A DNA stretch of 64,000 nt from Intestinimonas butyriciproducens (GTDB lineage: Bacteria > Bacillota > Clostridia > Oscillospirales > Oscillospiraceae): positions 868,001-932,000 of the forward strand of contig NZ_CP011524.1 in assembly GCF_004154955.1 (NCBI RefSeq), written 5' to 3'. A model generated the notes under the pieces. The model did not search any database. It saw only the letters and a program-made list of their open reading frames with translations, and had not been told where the DNA came from. Positions 27,943-35,702 of this stretch are shown piece by piece; within the stretch, counting starts at the first letter, position 1, and every line of letters begins with the position of its first letter. The position numbers were made by a program, and so were the translations under genes.

Positions 27943-28494
27943 ATGGGAAACGCCAGCAGACTTGCCATCGGCATGGTGGAACTCAACAGCATCGCCAGGG
28001 GCATCGAAACCTGCGATTACATGGTGAAGGCGGCCCAGGTGGACCTCATCCGCTCCTCCACCGTCTGCCCCGGCAAGTACATGATCCTGATCGCCGGCGA
28101 CACCGGCGACGTAAAAGCCTCCATGGCTGAGGGAATCAAGCGGGGCGGAGAGTGCGTGGTGGACACCCTGACCCTCCCCAACGTGCATCCTCAGGTCATT
28201 CAGGCCATCAGCATGACCACGCAGGTAGAAAAGCCGGGTGCCGTGGGCGTTCTGGAGTTTTACTCTGTGGCCTCCGCCATTACGGCCGCCGATGTGGCTG
28301 CCAAGGCGGCCAATATCACCCTCATTGAGGTCCGCATCGGCTACGCCATCGGCGGCAAGGGCTATGTGACCCTGACCGGTGATGTGGGTGCGGTCCGGGC
28401 GGCTGTGGCCGCGGCGGAGCGGGAGGCGGAGCTCCTGGTGGGTACCACGGTCATCCCCAGGCCGTCGCCTAAGCTATTCCAGTCCCTGCTGTAA
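27943..28494 (+). CDS. PduT-like shell protein, tandem BMC with Fe-S cysteine
   Basis: 183 residues, two BMC domains (about 1-90 and 95-180), which assemble as trimers. Cys42 in STVCPGKYM matches the pore cysteine (Cys38 in PduT) whose three copies bind a [4Fe-4S] cluster at the centre of the trimer. Directly after the PduS-like gene, so the pair probably conducts electrons across the shell. ATG at 27943 has GGAG 8 bases upstream. Confidence 0.9.
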   Translation: MGNASRLAIGMVELNSIARGIETCDYMVKAAQVDLIRSSTVCPGKYMILIAGDTGDVKASMAEGIKRGGECVVDTLTLPNVHPQVIQAISMTTQVEKPGAVGVLEFYSVASAITAADVAAKAANITLIEVRIGYAIGGKGYVTLTGDVGAVRAAVAAAEREAELLVGTTVIPRPSPKLFQSLL

Positions 28495-28554
28495 GCAAAA
28501 CGGAGGGGCAGCCCTCCGAAACCGATTCATCAAGAGAAGGAGAAGGAGCATAAT

Positions 28555-29784
28555 ATGGATTTTAGTGAACTGATTGCTGCTGCCGACCCCAGTGTCTTTA
28601 CCGAGAGTATTTCCGCATGGATCTCCGGTATTTCCATCAACTCCGTGATCATGATGATCATGATGATCTTCATGCTCGTAGGCGCCATCGATAAGATCTG
28701 CGGCAACAAGCTGGGTTACGGCGAAAAGTTTGAGGAAGGCTTCAACGCCATGGGCCCTCTGGCCATGTCCATGGCCGGCGTTGTGGCGGCCGCCCCGGTG
28801 CTGTCCATGCTGCTGGGCCCCATCCTGAAGCCCATTTACGGCATCTTCGGAGCCAGCCCCGCCATGTTCGCCACCACCCTGCTGGCCTGTGACATGGGCG
28901 GTTATCCTCTGGCCATGCAGCTGGCCGAGGGCGACGTAGCCATTGGAAACTTTGCCGGCCTGATTCTGGGCACCATGATGGGCCCCACCATCGTGTTTAC
29001 CATCCCAGTGGCTCTGGGCATCATCAAGAAGGAAGACCGCGGCTATCTGGGTGCCGGCGTCCTGGCCGGTCTCATCACCGTGCCCATTGGCTGTATTGTC
29101 GGCGGCCTGATGATGAATACCCTGGCCCCAGAGTATCACCTCAACTTCATCACCATCATCCAGAACCTGATCCCCGTAATCATCATCGCGGCCCTGATCG
29201 TCCTCGGCCTGTGGTTCGCCCCCGGTCCCATGATCAACGGCTTTAACAAGTTCGGCACCGGCGTTACCATCGTGATCACCGCCCTCACCGCCATCGCGGT
29301 GTTCGAGCAGATCACCGGTATCATGTTCCCCGTGTTCCACATCATGGTGGAGAACCCCGCCGACGGCTCCCGCGGCCTGGACAGCGGCCTGCTGACCTGC
29401 GGTCAGATCGCCATCGTCCTCATCGGCGCGTTCCCCATGGTGGAGTGGATCACCCGTACCTTCGGCAAGCCCCTGGAGAAGATCGGCGCCGCTCTGGGCA
29501 TGAACGAGCAGGGCTCTGCCGGCATGGTGGCCAATCTGGCCAACAACATCGCCATGTTCAACATCATGGGCGAGATGAACCCGAAGGGCAAGCTGCTGAA
29601 CGTGGCCTTCGCCGTGTCTGCCGCCTTTGTGTTCGGCGATCACCTGGGCTTTACCGCTGGCAACAACCCCGACATGATCTTCCCTGTGATCGTGGGCAAG
29701 CTGGTGGCTGGTGTTACCGCCATTATCGTGGCCAATATTCTGGCCCCCAAACTGCTGGCTAAGATCGAGAACGTAAAGTTCTGA
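28555..29784 (+). CDS. eutH: Ethanolamine transporter EutH
   Basis: 409 residues, about 10-11 membrane helices. ISINSVIMMIMMIFMLVGAIDKI at the start and the repeated small-residue/Met-rich segments (VAAAPVLSMLLGPIL, FATTLLACDMGGYPLAMQLA) match EutH. Facilitates ethanolamine entry, mainly important at low pH or low ethanolamine. AAGGAGAAGGAG ribosome site. Confidence 0.95.
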   Translation: MDFSELIAAADPSVFTESISAWISGISINSVIMMIMMIFMLVGAIDKICGNKLGYGEKFEEGFNAMGPLAMSMAGVVAAAPVLSMLLGPILKPIYGIFGASPAMFATTLLACDMGGYPLAMQLAEGDVAIGNFAGLILGTMMGPTIVFTIPVALGIIKKEDRGYLGAGVLAGLITVPIGCIVGGLMMNTLAPEYHLNFITIIQNLIPVIIIAALIVLGLWFAPGPMINGFNKFGTGVTIVITALTAIAVFEQITGIMFPVFHIMVENPADGSRGLDSGLLTCGQIAIVLIGAFPMVEWITRTFGKPLEKIGAALGMNEQGSAGMVANLANNIAMFNIMGEMNPKGKLLNVAFAVSAAFVFGDHLGFTAGNNPDMIFPVIVGKLVAGVTAIIVANILAPKLLAKIENVKF

Positions 29785-29817
29785 CAACAAGACCGCCTGG
29801 AAAGGTAAGGAATCGCT

Positions 29818-30258
29818 ATGAATGTAAGTGAAGAACTCATCCGCAGCATCGTGGAAAAGGTCCTCTCGGAGACGGCCGCCGCGTCCTCCTGCGGCTGTGG
29901 CTTTGAGAAGCACGTCGATCCCAGCGGCGTACTCAGCGTCAAGACCTCCACCGTGAAGCTGGAGCCCTTTGAGGGGCGGAACGACGTCAAGCTCAAGGAT
30001 GTAGCCACTCTGGAAGAGGCGCCCCGCATGGGTTGCGGCATCATGGAGCTCACCGACGGAGCCGACTTCGAGTGGACCCTGACCTATGACGAGTGGGACA
30101 TCGTGCTGGAAGGCCGTCTGGAGATCAAGATCGACGGGCGTGTGGTAGGCGGAGATGCCGGAGACGTCATCTACATCCCCAAGGGTAGCCATATCCATTT
30201 CAGCACCCCCGATCACGCCAAATACGCCTATACCGTGTTCCCTGCCGACTGGCAGTAA
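29818..30258 (+). CDS. eutQ: EutQ cupin protein
   Basis: 146 residues. N-terminal amphipathic helix (NVSEELIRSIVEKVLSE) resembles the lumen-targeting helices of EutC, then Cys-rich CGCGF and a cupin barrel (GCGIMELTDGADFEW, EGRLEIKIDGR, GDVIYIPKGSHIHF). Salmonella EutQ has acetate kinase activity in vitro. Last gene of the main eut operon before a strong hairpin. Confidence 0.92.
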   Translation: MNVSEELIRSIVEKVLSETAAASSCGCGFEKHVDPSGVLSVKTSTVKLEPFEGRNDVKLKDVATLEEAPRMGCGIMELTDGADFEWTLTYDEWDIVLEGRLEIKIDGRVVGGDAGDVIYIPKGSHIHFSTPDHAKYAYTVFPADWQ

Positions 30259-30280
30259 GGAAGCGGGACCTCCTTCCCAT

Positions 30281-30309
30281 CCCCCCGCCGCCCATTGGGC
30301 GGCGGGGGG
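30281..30309 (+). terminator. Terminator of the main eut operon
   Basis: Perfect ccccccgccgccc / gggcggcgggggg stem with a 3-base loop, 22 bases after eutQ. The following T-run is weak (tattgtcttt). Confidence 0.7.
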
Positions 30310-30339
30310 ATATTGTCTTTCAGATTTTTCCTTTTCCCC

Positions 30340-30368
30340 TTGACAGGGGTTGAAGAGGAGATTATAAT
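30340..30368 (+). promoter_or_regulatory. Promoter of the cobalamin riboswitch transcript
   Basis: TTGACA, 17-base spacer, TATAAT: near-consensus and probably constitutive, leaving control to the riboswitch. Confidence 0.85.
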
Positions 30369-30397
30369 AAAACCAGCCAAGCTGACAACTGAATCAT

Positions 30398-30570
30398 AAG
30401 TGGTACGCAGGTGCTGGTCTCATTTGCTCAAAAGGGAAGTCGGGTGAGAATCCCGCACAAAGCCGTTGCTGTATTGGTGAAGCGGACCCCAAGATGTCAC
30501 TGGAGTGAGAACTCTGGGAAGGCGGGGAGCGCGTTTGACACCTAAGTCAGAATACCTGCCTGTGTATGGC
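30398..30570 (+). ncRNA. Adenosylcobalamin riboswitch
   Basis: Conserved cobalamin-aptamer blocks appear in order: GTGCTGG, then aaAAGGGAAgtcgGGTGAGAATCCCgca split over 30429-30457, the degenerate B12 box AGCCGTTGCTGTA (30461-30473), and the 3' block AGTCAGAATACCTGCC (30545-30560). It lies 300 bases upstream of the TIM-barrel gene at 30882 and is followed by two terminators. Confidence 0.93.
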
Positions 30571-30580
30571 GCACGAGAGA

Positions 30581-30664
30581 CCTCCTCGCGCTTAGGAGGG
30601 TGCAGCCCCTGTGTCACTTCCACAGGGCTATTGCTGTATCCTTGTTAGAGGATACGGCTTTTTT
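30581..30664 (+). terminator. Expression platform and terminator of the riboswitch
   Basis: After the aptamer come hairpins cctcc/ggagg (about 30581-30599) and agccc.ctgtg/cacagggct (30604-30629), then a terminator stem gctgtatcc / ggatacggc (30633-30641 with 30650-30658) followed by TTTTTT. Ligand binding would be expected to favour the terminator, making the downstream gene B12-repressed. Confidence 0.8.
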
Positions 30665-30851
30665 GTTGTCGGCGCTCACTCCTTATGTGACGTGTCAGGT
30701 GGCTTCTTCACCTCCCTTTGGACTGGTATGGCGATCCGAAGAAGGACGCGGGCCCGTAGCTGCCACTGCGGGGCCCGCCCATACCAGGAATATCCACCTG
30801 TGGGAAGACCGTGGGGCGCTCCGACGTAGGGGTTGCCCCACGGCTTTTTTT
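30665..30851 (+). ncRNA. Structured untranslated region ending in a second terminator
   Basis: Non-coding, strongly structured. A ggtatgg / ccatacc closing pair (about 30725-30786) surrounds a long hairpin gcgggccc-gtag / ctgc-g-gggcccgc. A final hairpin ccgtggggc / gccccacgg (30809-30817 with 30835-30843) is followed by TTTTTTT. I recognise no known RNA family. Either a second attenuator before the TIM-barrel gene or an independent small RNA; in Enterococcus a riboswitch-containing RNA (EutX) sequesters EutV. Confidence 0.5.
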
Positions 30852-30881
30852 CAGATCATATGAGAGAAAGGAGGCGTTTGG

Positions 30882-31856
30882 TTGAAAAAGCTGATCAGTA
30901 TGCCGATGACTGCCGGAACGCTGGCGGAGTATCCACCGACCAGGAGCTTGGAGGCAGCTTGCCGACACTTTGATTGCGACGGGCTGGAGGTGATCTGGGG
31001 CGGGGAAGACCTGCCGGAGAATATCCCGGAGCATCTCCATGTGGGATACCATCTGACCTTCTTCCCGGACTGGCTGGATTTCTGGCGGGCGGACCGGAGG
31101 GCGCTGACCCGCAAGTTTGGGAGCGCGACCGCATGGACCTCCTTTTACGGCGGACCGGAGGGGCCGGACACCCTGTTGAAGCTCTATTCCGAGGATCTCG
31201 ACCGTGCGGTGCGGTGGGGGGCCGAGTATGTGGTCTTCCACGTCTCGGATGTGTCCGTGGAGGAGGGCTATACCTATCGTTGGGAGCACAGCCATCAGGA
31301 GGTCGTCGACGCGGCGCTGGAGGCCATCAACACGCTGCTTTCGGGCCGAAATCTTACACTGGCCTTCCTGGTGGAGAACCAGTGGTGGCCGGGCTTCACC
31401 TTCACAATGCCGGCGCTTACCAGGTGCCTGCTGGATGGCATTCAGTATGAGAATAAGGGCATTATGCTGGATACCGGCCATTTGATGAATGCGAACCTGG
31501 AGCTCAGGACACAGGAGGAAGGGGCGGACTGGGTCAGCCGAATGCTGGAGGAGCACGGCGGGCTGGGGAGCATGGTCCGGGGAATCCACCTCCACCAGAG
31601 CCTCAGCGGCGCCTATGTAAAGGCCCACACAGGCAGCCTGCCGGACCCCTGGCCGGTGGACTATGCGGAGCAGTTCTGCCAGAGCTATCAGCATATCCTG
31701 AGCATCGATACCCATCGCCCATGGACCACCCCCGCCGTACGGGCGCTGGTGGAAAGGATCGCTCCGGAATGGCTGGTACATGAGCTCTCTGCGGCGAACC
31801 GTGCGGAGCGGGACAAGCGGTTGGAGATCCAAAGCCGGGCTCTGGGCGTTCTTTAG
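30882..31856 (+). CDS. TIM-barrel (AP-endonuclease-2 / sugar isomerase superfamily) protein, probable CbiR-like cobamide remodelling enzyme
   Basis: 324 residues from a TTG with AAAGGAGG 7 bases upstream. Xylose-isomerase-like TIM barrel: GLEVIWGGEDLP, VGYHLTFFPDW, YVVFHVSDVS, LAFLVENQWWPG, IMLDTGHLMNAN (conserved DTGH) and GIHLHQSLSG supply Glu/His/Asp metal ligands. CbiR of Akkermansia, which removes the lower ligand of cobamides so they can be rebuilt, belongs to this superfamily. Control by an AdoCbl riboswitch next to B12-dependent eut genes makes that role the best guess; sequence alone does not prove it. Confidence 0.7.
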   Translation: MKKLISMPMTAGTLAEYPPTRSLEAACRHFDCDGLEVIWGGEDLPENIPEHLHVGYHLTFFPDWLDFWRADRRALTRKFGSATAWTSFYGGPEGPDTLLKLYSEDLDRAVRWGAEYVVFHVSDVSVEEGYTYRWEHSHQEVVDAALEAINTLLSGRNLTLAFLVENQWWPGFTFTMPALTRCLLDGIQYENKGIMLDTGHLMNANLELRTQEEGADWVSRMLEEHGGLGSMVRGIHLHQSLSGAYVKAHTGSLPDPWPVDYAEQFCQSYQHILSIDTHRPWTTPAVRALVERIAPEWLVHELSAANRAERDKRLEIQSRALGVL

Positions 31857-31940
31857 AAAAGAAAGTCCGTTGGGGGAGGGGCGCACGCGGGTGCGTCCCT
31901 CTTCCACTGGGAAAATTCCCGGCAAAAGGCCTAAGAAACA

Positions 31941-31969
31941 TTGACAAGAGCCCAAGGTTTGTGTATAAT
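31941..31969 (+). promoter_or_regulatory. Promoter of the orphan ANTAR gene
   Basis: TTGACA, 17-base spacer, TATAAT. Followed by a leader with GTCACG-N4-AGAGCGGAT (31988-32006), the same element as in the eutG leader. Confidence 0.85.
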
Positions 31970-32032
31970 TCAAATAACGTCAAGCGGGTCACGCGAAAGA
32001 GCGGATCTGCCTGTTATGCGAGATGTGCGGAA

Positions 32033-32073
32033 GCGTCTTGAGCACCCGTCCGGTGTTTGAGTGCGCTTTTTTT
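32033..32073 (+). terminator. Leader terminator of the orphan ANTAR gene
   Basis: Stem gcg...cttgagcacc / ggtgtttgag..cgc with three G-U pairs and a small bulge, followed by TTTTTTT, 38 bases before the start codon. The beginning (AGCGTC-TGA) matches the eutG leader terminator. Confidence 0.75.
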
Positions 32074-32110
32074 GTTGTTGAAAGGCCCCTTGGGGGATGT
32101 GTGGTGGAAT

Positions 32111-32707
32111 ATGCAGGCAAAGGGAAACTATGTTGTCCTGGCAGACAGCAGCGCGGAGGACCGCGGGAGACTGCGGGGGATTTTGGAGCGGGGCGGATAT
32201 ACGGTCGCCGGAGAAGCCAACGACGGCGTGGAGCTGGTCCAGCTCTGTGAGGCGCTTCGGCCGGAGACGGTCTTTCTGGATATCCCCCTGCGCTATCTGG
32301 ATGGCCTTTCGGCGGCCGCCTACCTGCGAAAGGAGCATTTGGCGGAGCTGGTCTTCTTTGTGACAGGGCGGTCGGACGAAAGGCTGGTGTCCGCAGCCAG
32401 AGATCTGGGAGCGGGAGGTTATCTGGTAAAGCCGGTGACGGAAAAACAGCTACTGCCGGGGTTGGCCGCAGCTCTGGCGCGGAACAGAGCCATGGAGCGC
32501 ATCCGGCAGGACTGTGCCGAAGTCGAACGGCAGATCAGTGAGCACCGGACGCTGGAGCGGGCCAAATGTGCCGTCATGGAGCGGGAGAAGCTCAATGCGG
32601 GGGATGCGCTGGACTTTCTGCGGAGGGTGGCGGAGGAGAAGCGGATGCCTCTTTTGAAAATCGCGGAGCTTTTCACCGTGCTGCCCGGGGCCAATCCGGA
32701 GCAGTGA
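32111..32707 (+). CDS. Orphan ANTAR response regulator with degenerate receiver
   Basis: 198 residues. Receiver keeps the phospho-acceptor D57 (VFLDIPLRYLDG), a Thr (FVTGRSD) and the Lys (GYLVKP), but the acidic pair is D12-S13 instead of DD, so Mg2+ binding and phosphorylation may be impaired. A coiled linker and an ANTAR domain follow (ERAKCAVMEREKLNAGDALDFL...LKIAELF). No kinase is adjacent. The ATG at 32111 lies beyond the leader terminator; the open frame upstream overlaps that terminator and was not used. Confidence 0.85.
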   Translation: MQAKGNYVVLADSSAEDRGRLRGILERGGYTVAGEANDGVELVQLCEALRPETVFLDIPLRYLDGLSAAAYLRKEHLAELVFFVTGRSDERLVSAARDLGAGGYLVKPVTEKQLLPGLAAALARNRAMERIRQDCAEVERQISEHRTLERAKCAVMEREKLNAGDALDFLRRVAEEKRMPLLKIAELFTVLPGANPEQ

Positions 32708-32857
32708 GCGGTCTGCTGGCCAGGGAGAGCTCTATGTTCAGGTTCGACAGGGTGTCGATCGAAAACGACATGCTTGGGCGGGGAAAACCACCGTCCGTAT
32801 GACCCTTCCCGGGTTTTCAAACAGAGCCCGGGTCGTTACGATGAGGAGGAAACAAAT

Positions 32858-33508
32858 ATGAAGCGGGATCCTGTAAGAGCAAGTGTCCTGGCGACCAAGA
32901 TCATTCCCAATGTGGCCGCCGATCTGGCCAAGGAGCTGGGCCTTCTGCCTGGTGAGAAGTCCCTGGCCCTGGTCACGTCCGACTGTGATGATGTGACCTA
33001 TACCGCCCTGGACGAGGCCACGAAGAAGGCCGACTGCCGCGTGGCATATGCCAAGAGCTTCTACGCCGGCGCGGCCAACGCCAACACCAAGCTGGCCGGC
33101 GAGATCATCGGCATCCTGGCCGCCCCCAACCCCGCAGAGGCGAAGGCCGGTCTGGCCGCCTGCGTGGATATGATCGAGAACGTGTGCCACTTCGTCTCGG
33201 CCAATGAGGACGACACCATCGTGTACTATGCCCACTGCATCTCTCGCACGGGTTCCTACCTGTCCGAGGGAGCGGGGATCGCGGAGGGAGAGGCGCTGGC
33301 GTATCTGATCGCGCCCCCTCTGGAGGCGATGTACGGAGTGGATGCGGCGCTGAAGGCGGCGGATGTGCGCCTGTGCGTGCTGTACGCGCCCCCCAGCGAG
33401 ACCAACTTCGGCGGGGGCCTGCTGACAGGCAGCCAGTCCGCCTGTAAGTCCGCCTGCGACGCCTTCGCCGCCGCGGTGGAGTTCGTGGCCGACAATCCCA
33501 TCGACTGA
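32858..33508 (+). CDS. eutL: Shell protein EutL (copy 2)
   Basis: 216 residues, nearly the same protein as copy 1 (differences mainly in residues 15-24, one I/V change at about residue 39, and the last residue). ATG at 32858 follows GAGGAGGAAACAAAT. At DNA level bases after about 32930 differ from copy 1 at about eight positions in 577, but the first 72 bases differ at about 14, which suggests gene conversion. It heads the second eut module. Confidence 0.95.
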   Translation: MKRDPVRASVLATKIIPNVAADLAKELGLLPGEKSLALVTSDCDDVTYTALDEATKKADCRVAYAKSFYAGAANANTKLAGEIIGILAAPNPAEAKAGLAACVDMIENVCHFVSANEDDTIVYYAHCISRTGSYLSEGAGIAEGEALAYLIAPPLEAMYGVDAALKAADVRLCVLYAPPSETNFGGGLLTGSQSACKSACDAFAAAVEFVADNPID

Positions 33509-33583
33509 GCATACGGCTGGATTGCCCCGCGCACAGCCGTACGGGGAGGCCGAGGCTGAAAAGAATGTGACGGGGGGATGGAT

Positions 33584-34180
33584 ATGGCGGACCAGGAACG
33601 TGAGAAGACCGTCCTTCTGGTGGACGACGACCGCCCGATCCGGGAGGGGCTGCGACGTTTTTTCGACGGAACGTCCTACCGCGTGGCGGGGGAGGCCGCC
33701 GACGGGATGGCAGCGGTGGCGCTGTGCCGGAAGCTGCGGCCCGACCTGGTGCTTTTGGATGTGAAAATGCCCCTGCTGAACGGGATCGACGCCGCGCGGC
33801 TGATTCGGGAGGAGCGCAGCGCCCGGTGCATCGTGATGCTTACCTCCTTTGATGACCAGTCCTGCGTGGAGCAGGCCCTCGCGGCGGGGGCCGCGGGCTA
33901 TCTCACAAAGCCTTTGCGGGCGGAGGACATCCTGCCCACCCTGGAGCTCTGTCTGAGCCATACCAAGGAGTATTATCTGCTGGAGAAGAACTGCGGAAGC
34001 CTGAAGCGTCGGCTGGCCAGCCGGGAGATCGTGGATCTGGCCAAGCTGACCGTCATGGAGGAGCGCGGTCTTACCGAGGAGGAGGCCTATGTGCTGATCC
34101 GGGAGCTGAGCCGGCGAAAAAACCTCTCCATGGAGCAGGTTGCGCGTTCGATCCTGGAGAAAGGGGAGGCGCCCCTGTGA
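33584..34180 (+). CDS. eutV: ANTAR response regulator EutV (copy 2)
   Basis: About 198 residues. Complete receiver (LLVDDDRPIRE, phospho-acceptor in LVLLDVKMPLLNG, MLTSFDD, GYLTKP) and ANTAR domain (VDLAKLTVMEERGLTEEEAYVLI...MEQVARSIL). ATG at 33584 has GGGGG six bases upstream; the ATG at 33578 directly abuts that site. Its stop overlaps the GTG start of the kinase in GTGA, so the pair is translationally coupled. Confidence 0.92.
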   Translation: MADQEREKTVLLVDDDRPIREGLRRFFDGTSYRVAGEAADGMAAVALCRKLRPDLVLLDVKMPLLNGIDAARLIREERSARCIVMLTSFDDQSCVEQALAAGAAGYLTKPLRAEDILPTLELCLSHTKEYYLLEKNCGSLKRRLASREIVDLAKLTVMEERGLTEEEAYVLIRELSRRKNLSMEQVARSILEKGEAPL

Positions 34181-35547
34181 ATCAGATTACCCGTATTTTG
34201 TGCCAGAAGTATACCGATCTCACCGACGATGAGATCTCTTACCTGGAAGAGTATAATAAGACGCTCCAGGCCCTGGCCAACGCCGCCCAGGCCGATGTGT
34301 TCATTGATTGCCGCTCCTGCACGGGGAAGTCGGCCATCGTGGTGGGGGAGGCCAAGCCCCAGACGGTGGCCTCGTCCTACTCCAAGCCGCTGCTGGGAAT
34401 GCCTATGAATTGGCTGGACGAGCCGGCCATGGAGCGTTCCTTTCGGTTGGGGGTGCCCACGATCGGAAGAAAGGCCGTGTCGGTCCCCGAAAATGGAAGA
34501 GTGGTCCAGACCGTGGAGCCCATTTTTTTCGAGGGGCGGCTCATTGCTGTATTGATCTATGAAAAGAAAGCGTCGCTGGCGCCGGAGGTGATCTCCTCTG
34601 TGCCGGATGGGGATAGGTCCTTCCAGGCGGGGGACAGTCAATGGCTGGCCCAGGTCATTGATGAGGCTGTGCTGCTGGTGGACACCGGAAATATGGTTTG
34701 CGCGTGCAACAGTGCGGCCCGGGAACTTTATCGGCGGCTGGGCTATGTCAGCGATATTTTGGGAATGTCTGCGGCCAACATCCTGTTGGATGTGGAAGGC
34801 GCAGAGGCGGATGGAGGCTGGCGGGAGATCGCCACCGGCGACTGTGTCCTGCGCTACCGTCAGGTGGAGCTGGAGCGGGACAACATCCGCTATGCGCTGG
34901 TCATTCAAGATATCACCGAACTCCGGCGGCAGGAGAAGGAGGCCAGACTCCAGGCCATGGCCGTCCGGGAGCTCCGCCATCGGATGAAAAACAGCATCCA
35001 GCTCCTGGCCTCCCTCCTCCGCTACCAAGAGGAGAACGCGGCGCTTCCAGAGGTGCAGTCCGTTTTGCGGGATACCGCCGGACGCATTTTATCTCTCAAT
35101 ATTACGCTGGAGGAGGCCCTGGCACAAAATGCGCAGGATGAACTCTCCCTGCGGGGGGTGCTGGAGCGGGTGCGCACCAATATTCTGCAAAACTCATTGG
35201 GGCCAGCCCGGCCTGTGACCATCCGGGTCTGTGGAGACGATCTGCGTGTCTCCGCCGAGGCGGCCTCTGCGATCTCCCTGGTAGTCAACGAGCTGGTGCA
35301 GAACGCGGTCAAACACGCGTTCCCGGCCGGGCGCGCGGGTGTTATCCTCATTGAACTCATCAAAACGCCGCTGTTCTCCCGCATCTCGGTCCGGGATAAC
35401 GGCGTGGGCATGGACCCGGACCGGGCGGAAGGGGATACCCTTGGCCTGGGGCTGGTCCGCACCATGGTCCGGGAGAAGCTGAACGGTGAGCTGACCATTC
35501 AATCCGACAAAGGAGGGACCACGGTAGTTTTTGATTTTATCGCCTGA
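34177..35547 (+). CDS. eutW: Sensor histidine kinase EutW (copy 2)
   Basis: 456 residues, cytosolic, same domain order as copy 1: N-terminal sensory domain (CQKYTDLTDDEISYLEEYN, FIDCRSCTGKSAIVVGEAKP), PAS-like region (VLLVDTGNMVCACNSAARELY), HisKA_2 helix RELRHRMKNSIQLLASLL with the catalytic His, and HATPase (NELVQNAVKHAFP, DNGVGMDPD, LGLGLVRTMV). The sensory domain is clearly diverged from copy 1 (for example RSCTGKS against PSEDGDA), so the ligand could differ. Confidence 0.92.
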   Translation: MNQITRILCQKYTDLTDDEISYLEEYNKTLQALANAAQADVFIDCRSCTGKSAIVVGEAKPQTVASSYSKPLLGMPMNWLDEPAMERSFRLGVPTIGRKAVSVPENGRVVQTVEPIFFEGRLIAVLIYEKKASLAPEVISSVPDGDRSFQAGDSQWLAQVIDEAVLLVDTGNMVCACNSAARELYRRLGYVSDILGMSAANILLDVEGAEADGGWREIATGDCVLRYRQVELERDNIRYALVIQDITELRRQEKEARLQAMAVRELRHRMKNSIQLLASLLRYQEENAALPEVQSVLRDTAGRILSLNITLEEALAQNAQDELSLRGVLERVRTNILQNSLGPARPVTIRVCGDDLRVSAEAASAISLVVNELVQNAVKHAFPAGRAGVILIELIKTPLFSRISVRDNGVGMDPDRAEGDTLGLGLVRTMVREKLNGELTIQSDKGGTTVVFDFIA

Positions 35548-35702
35548 ACGCAAAAAATAGAGAGCCCCATGCCGACCTAAAGAAAGGCGGCGAAGGACGG
35601 GCCGAAGCGATGCAGCTCGGAGACAGCGGAAACCGCTGCCTCTGAGCTTTTTTGCTTTTTTGTCCCGAAAATCACAGCATAAAAAGGAAGGGAGTACCGA
35701 GC

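Noticed and set aside
30420-30623. Small open frames over the cobalamin riboswitch
   Set aside because: The bases are explained by the aptamer and its terminator; translations are meaningless.
32025-32110. Upstream extension of the orphan ANTAR gene
   Set aside because: The frame runs through the leader terminator and its T-run; the start at 32111 matches other EutV proteins.
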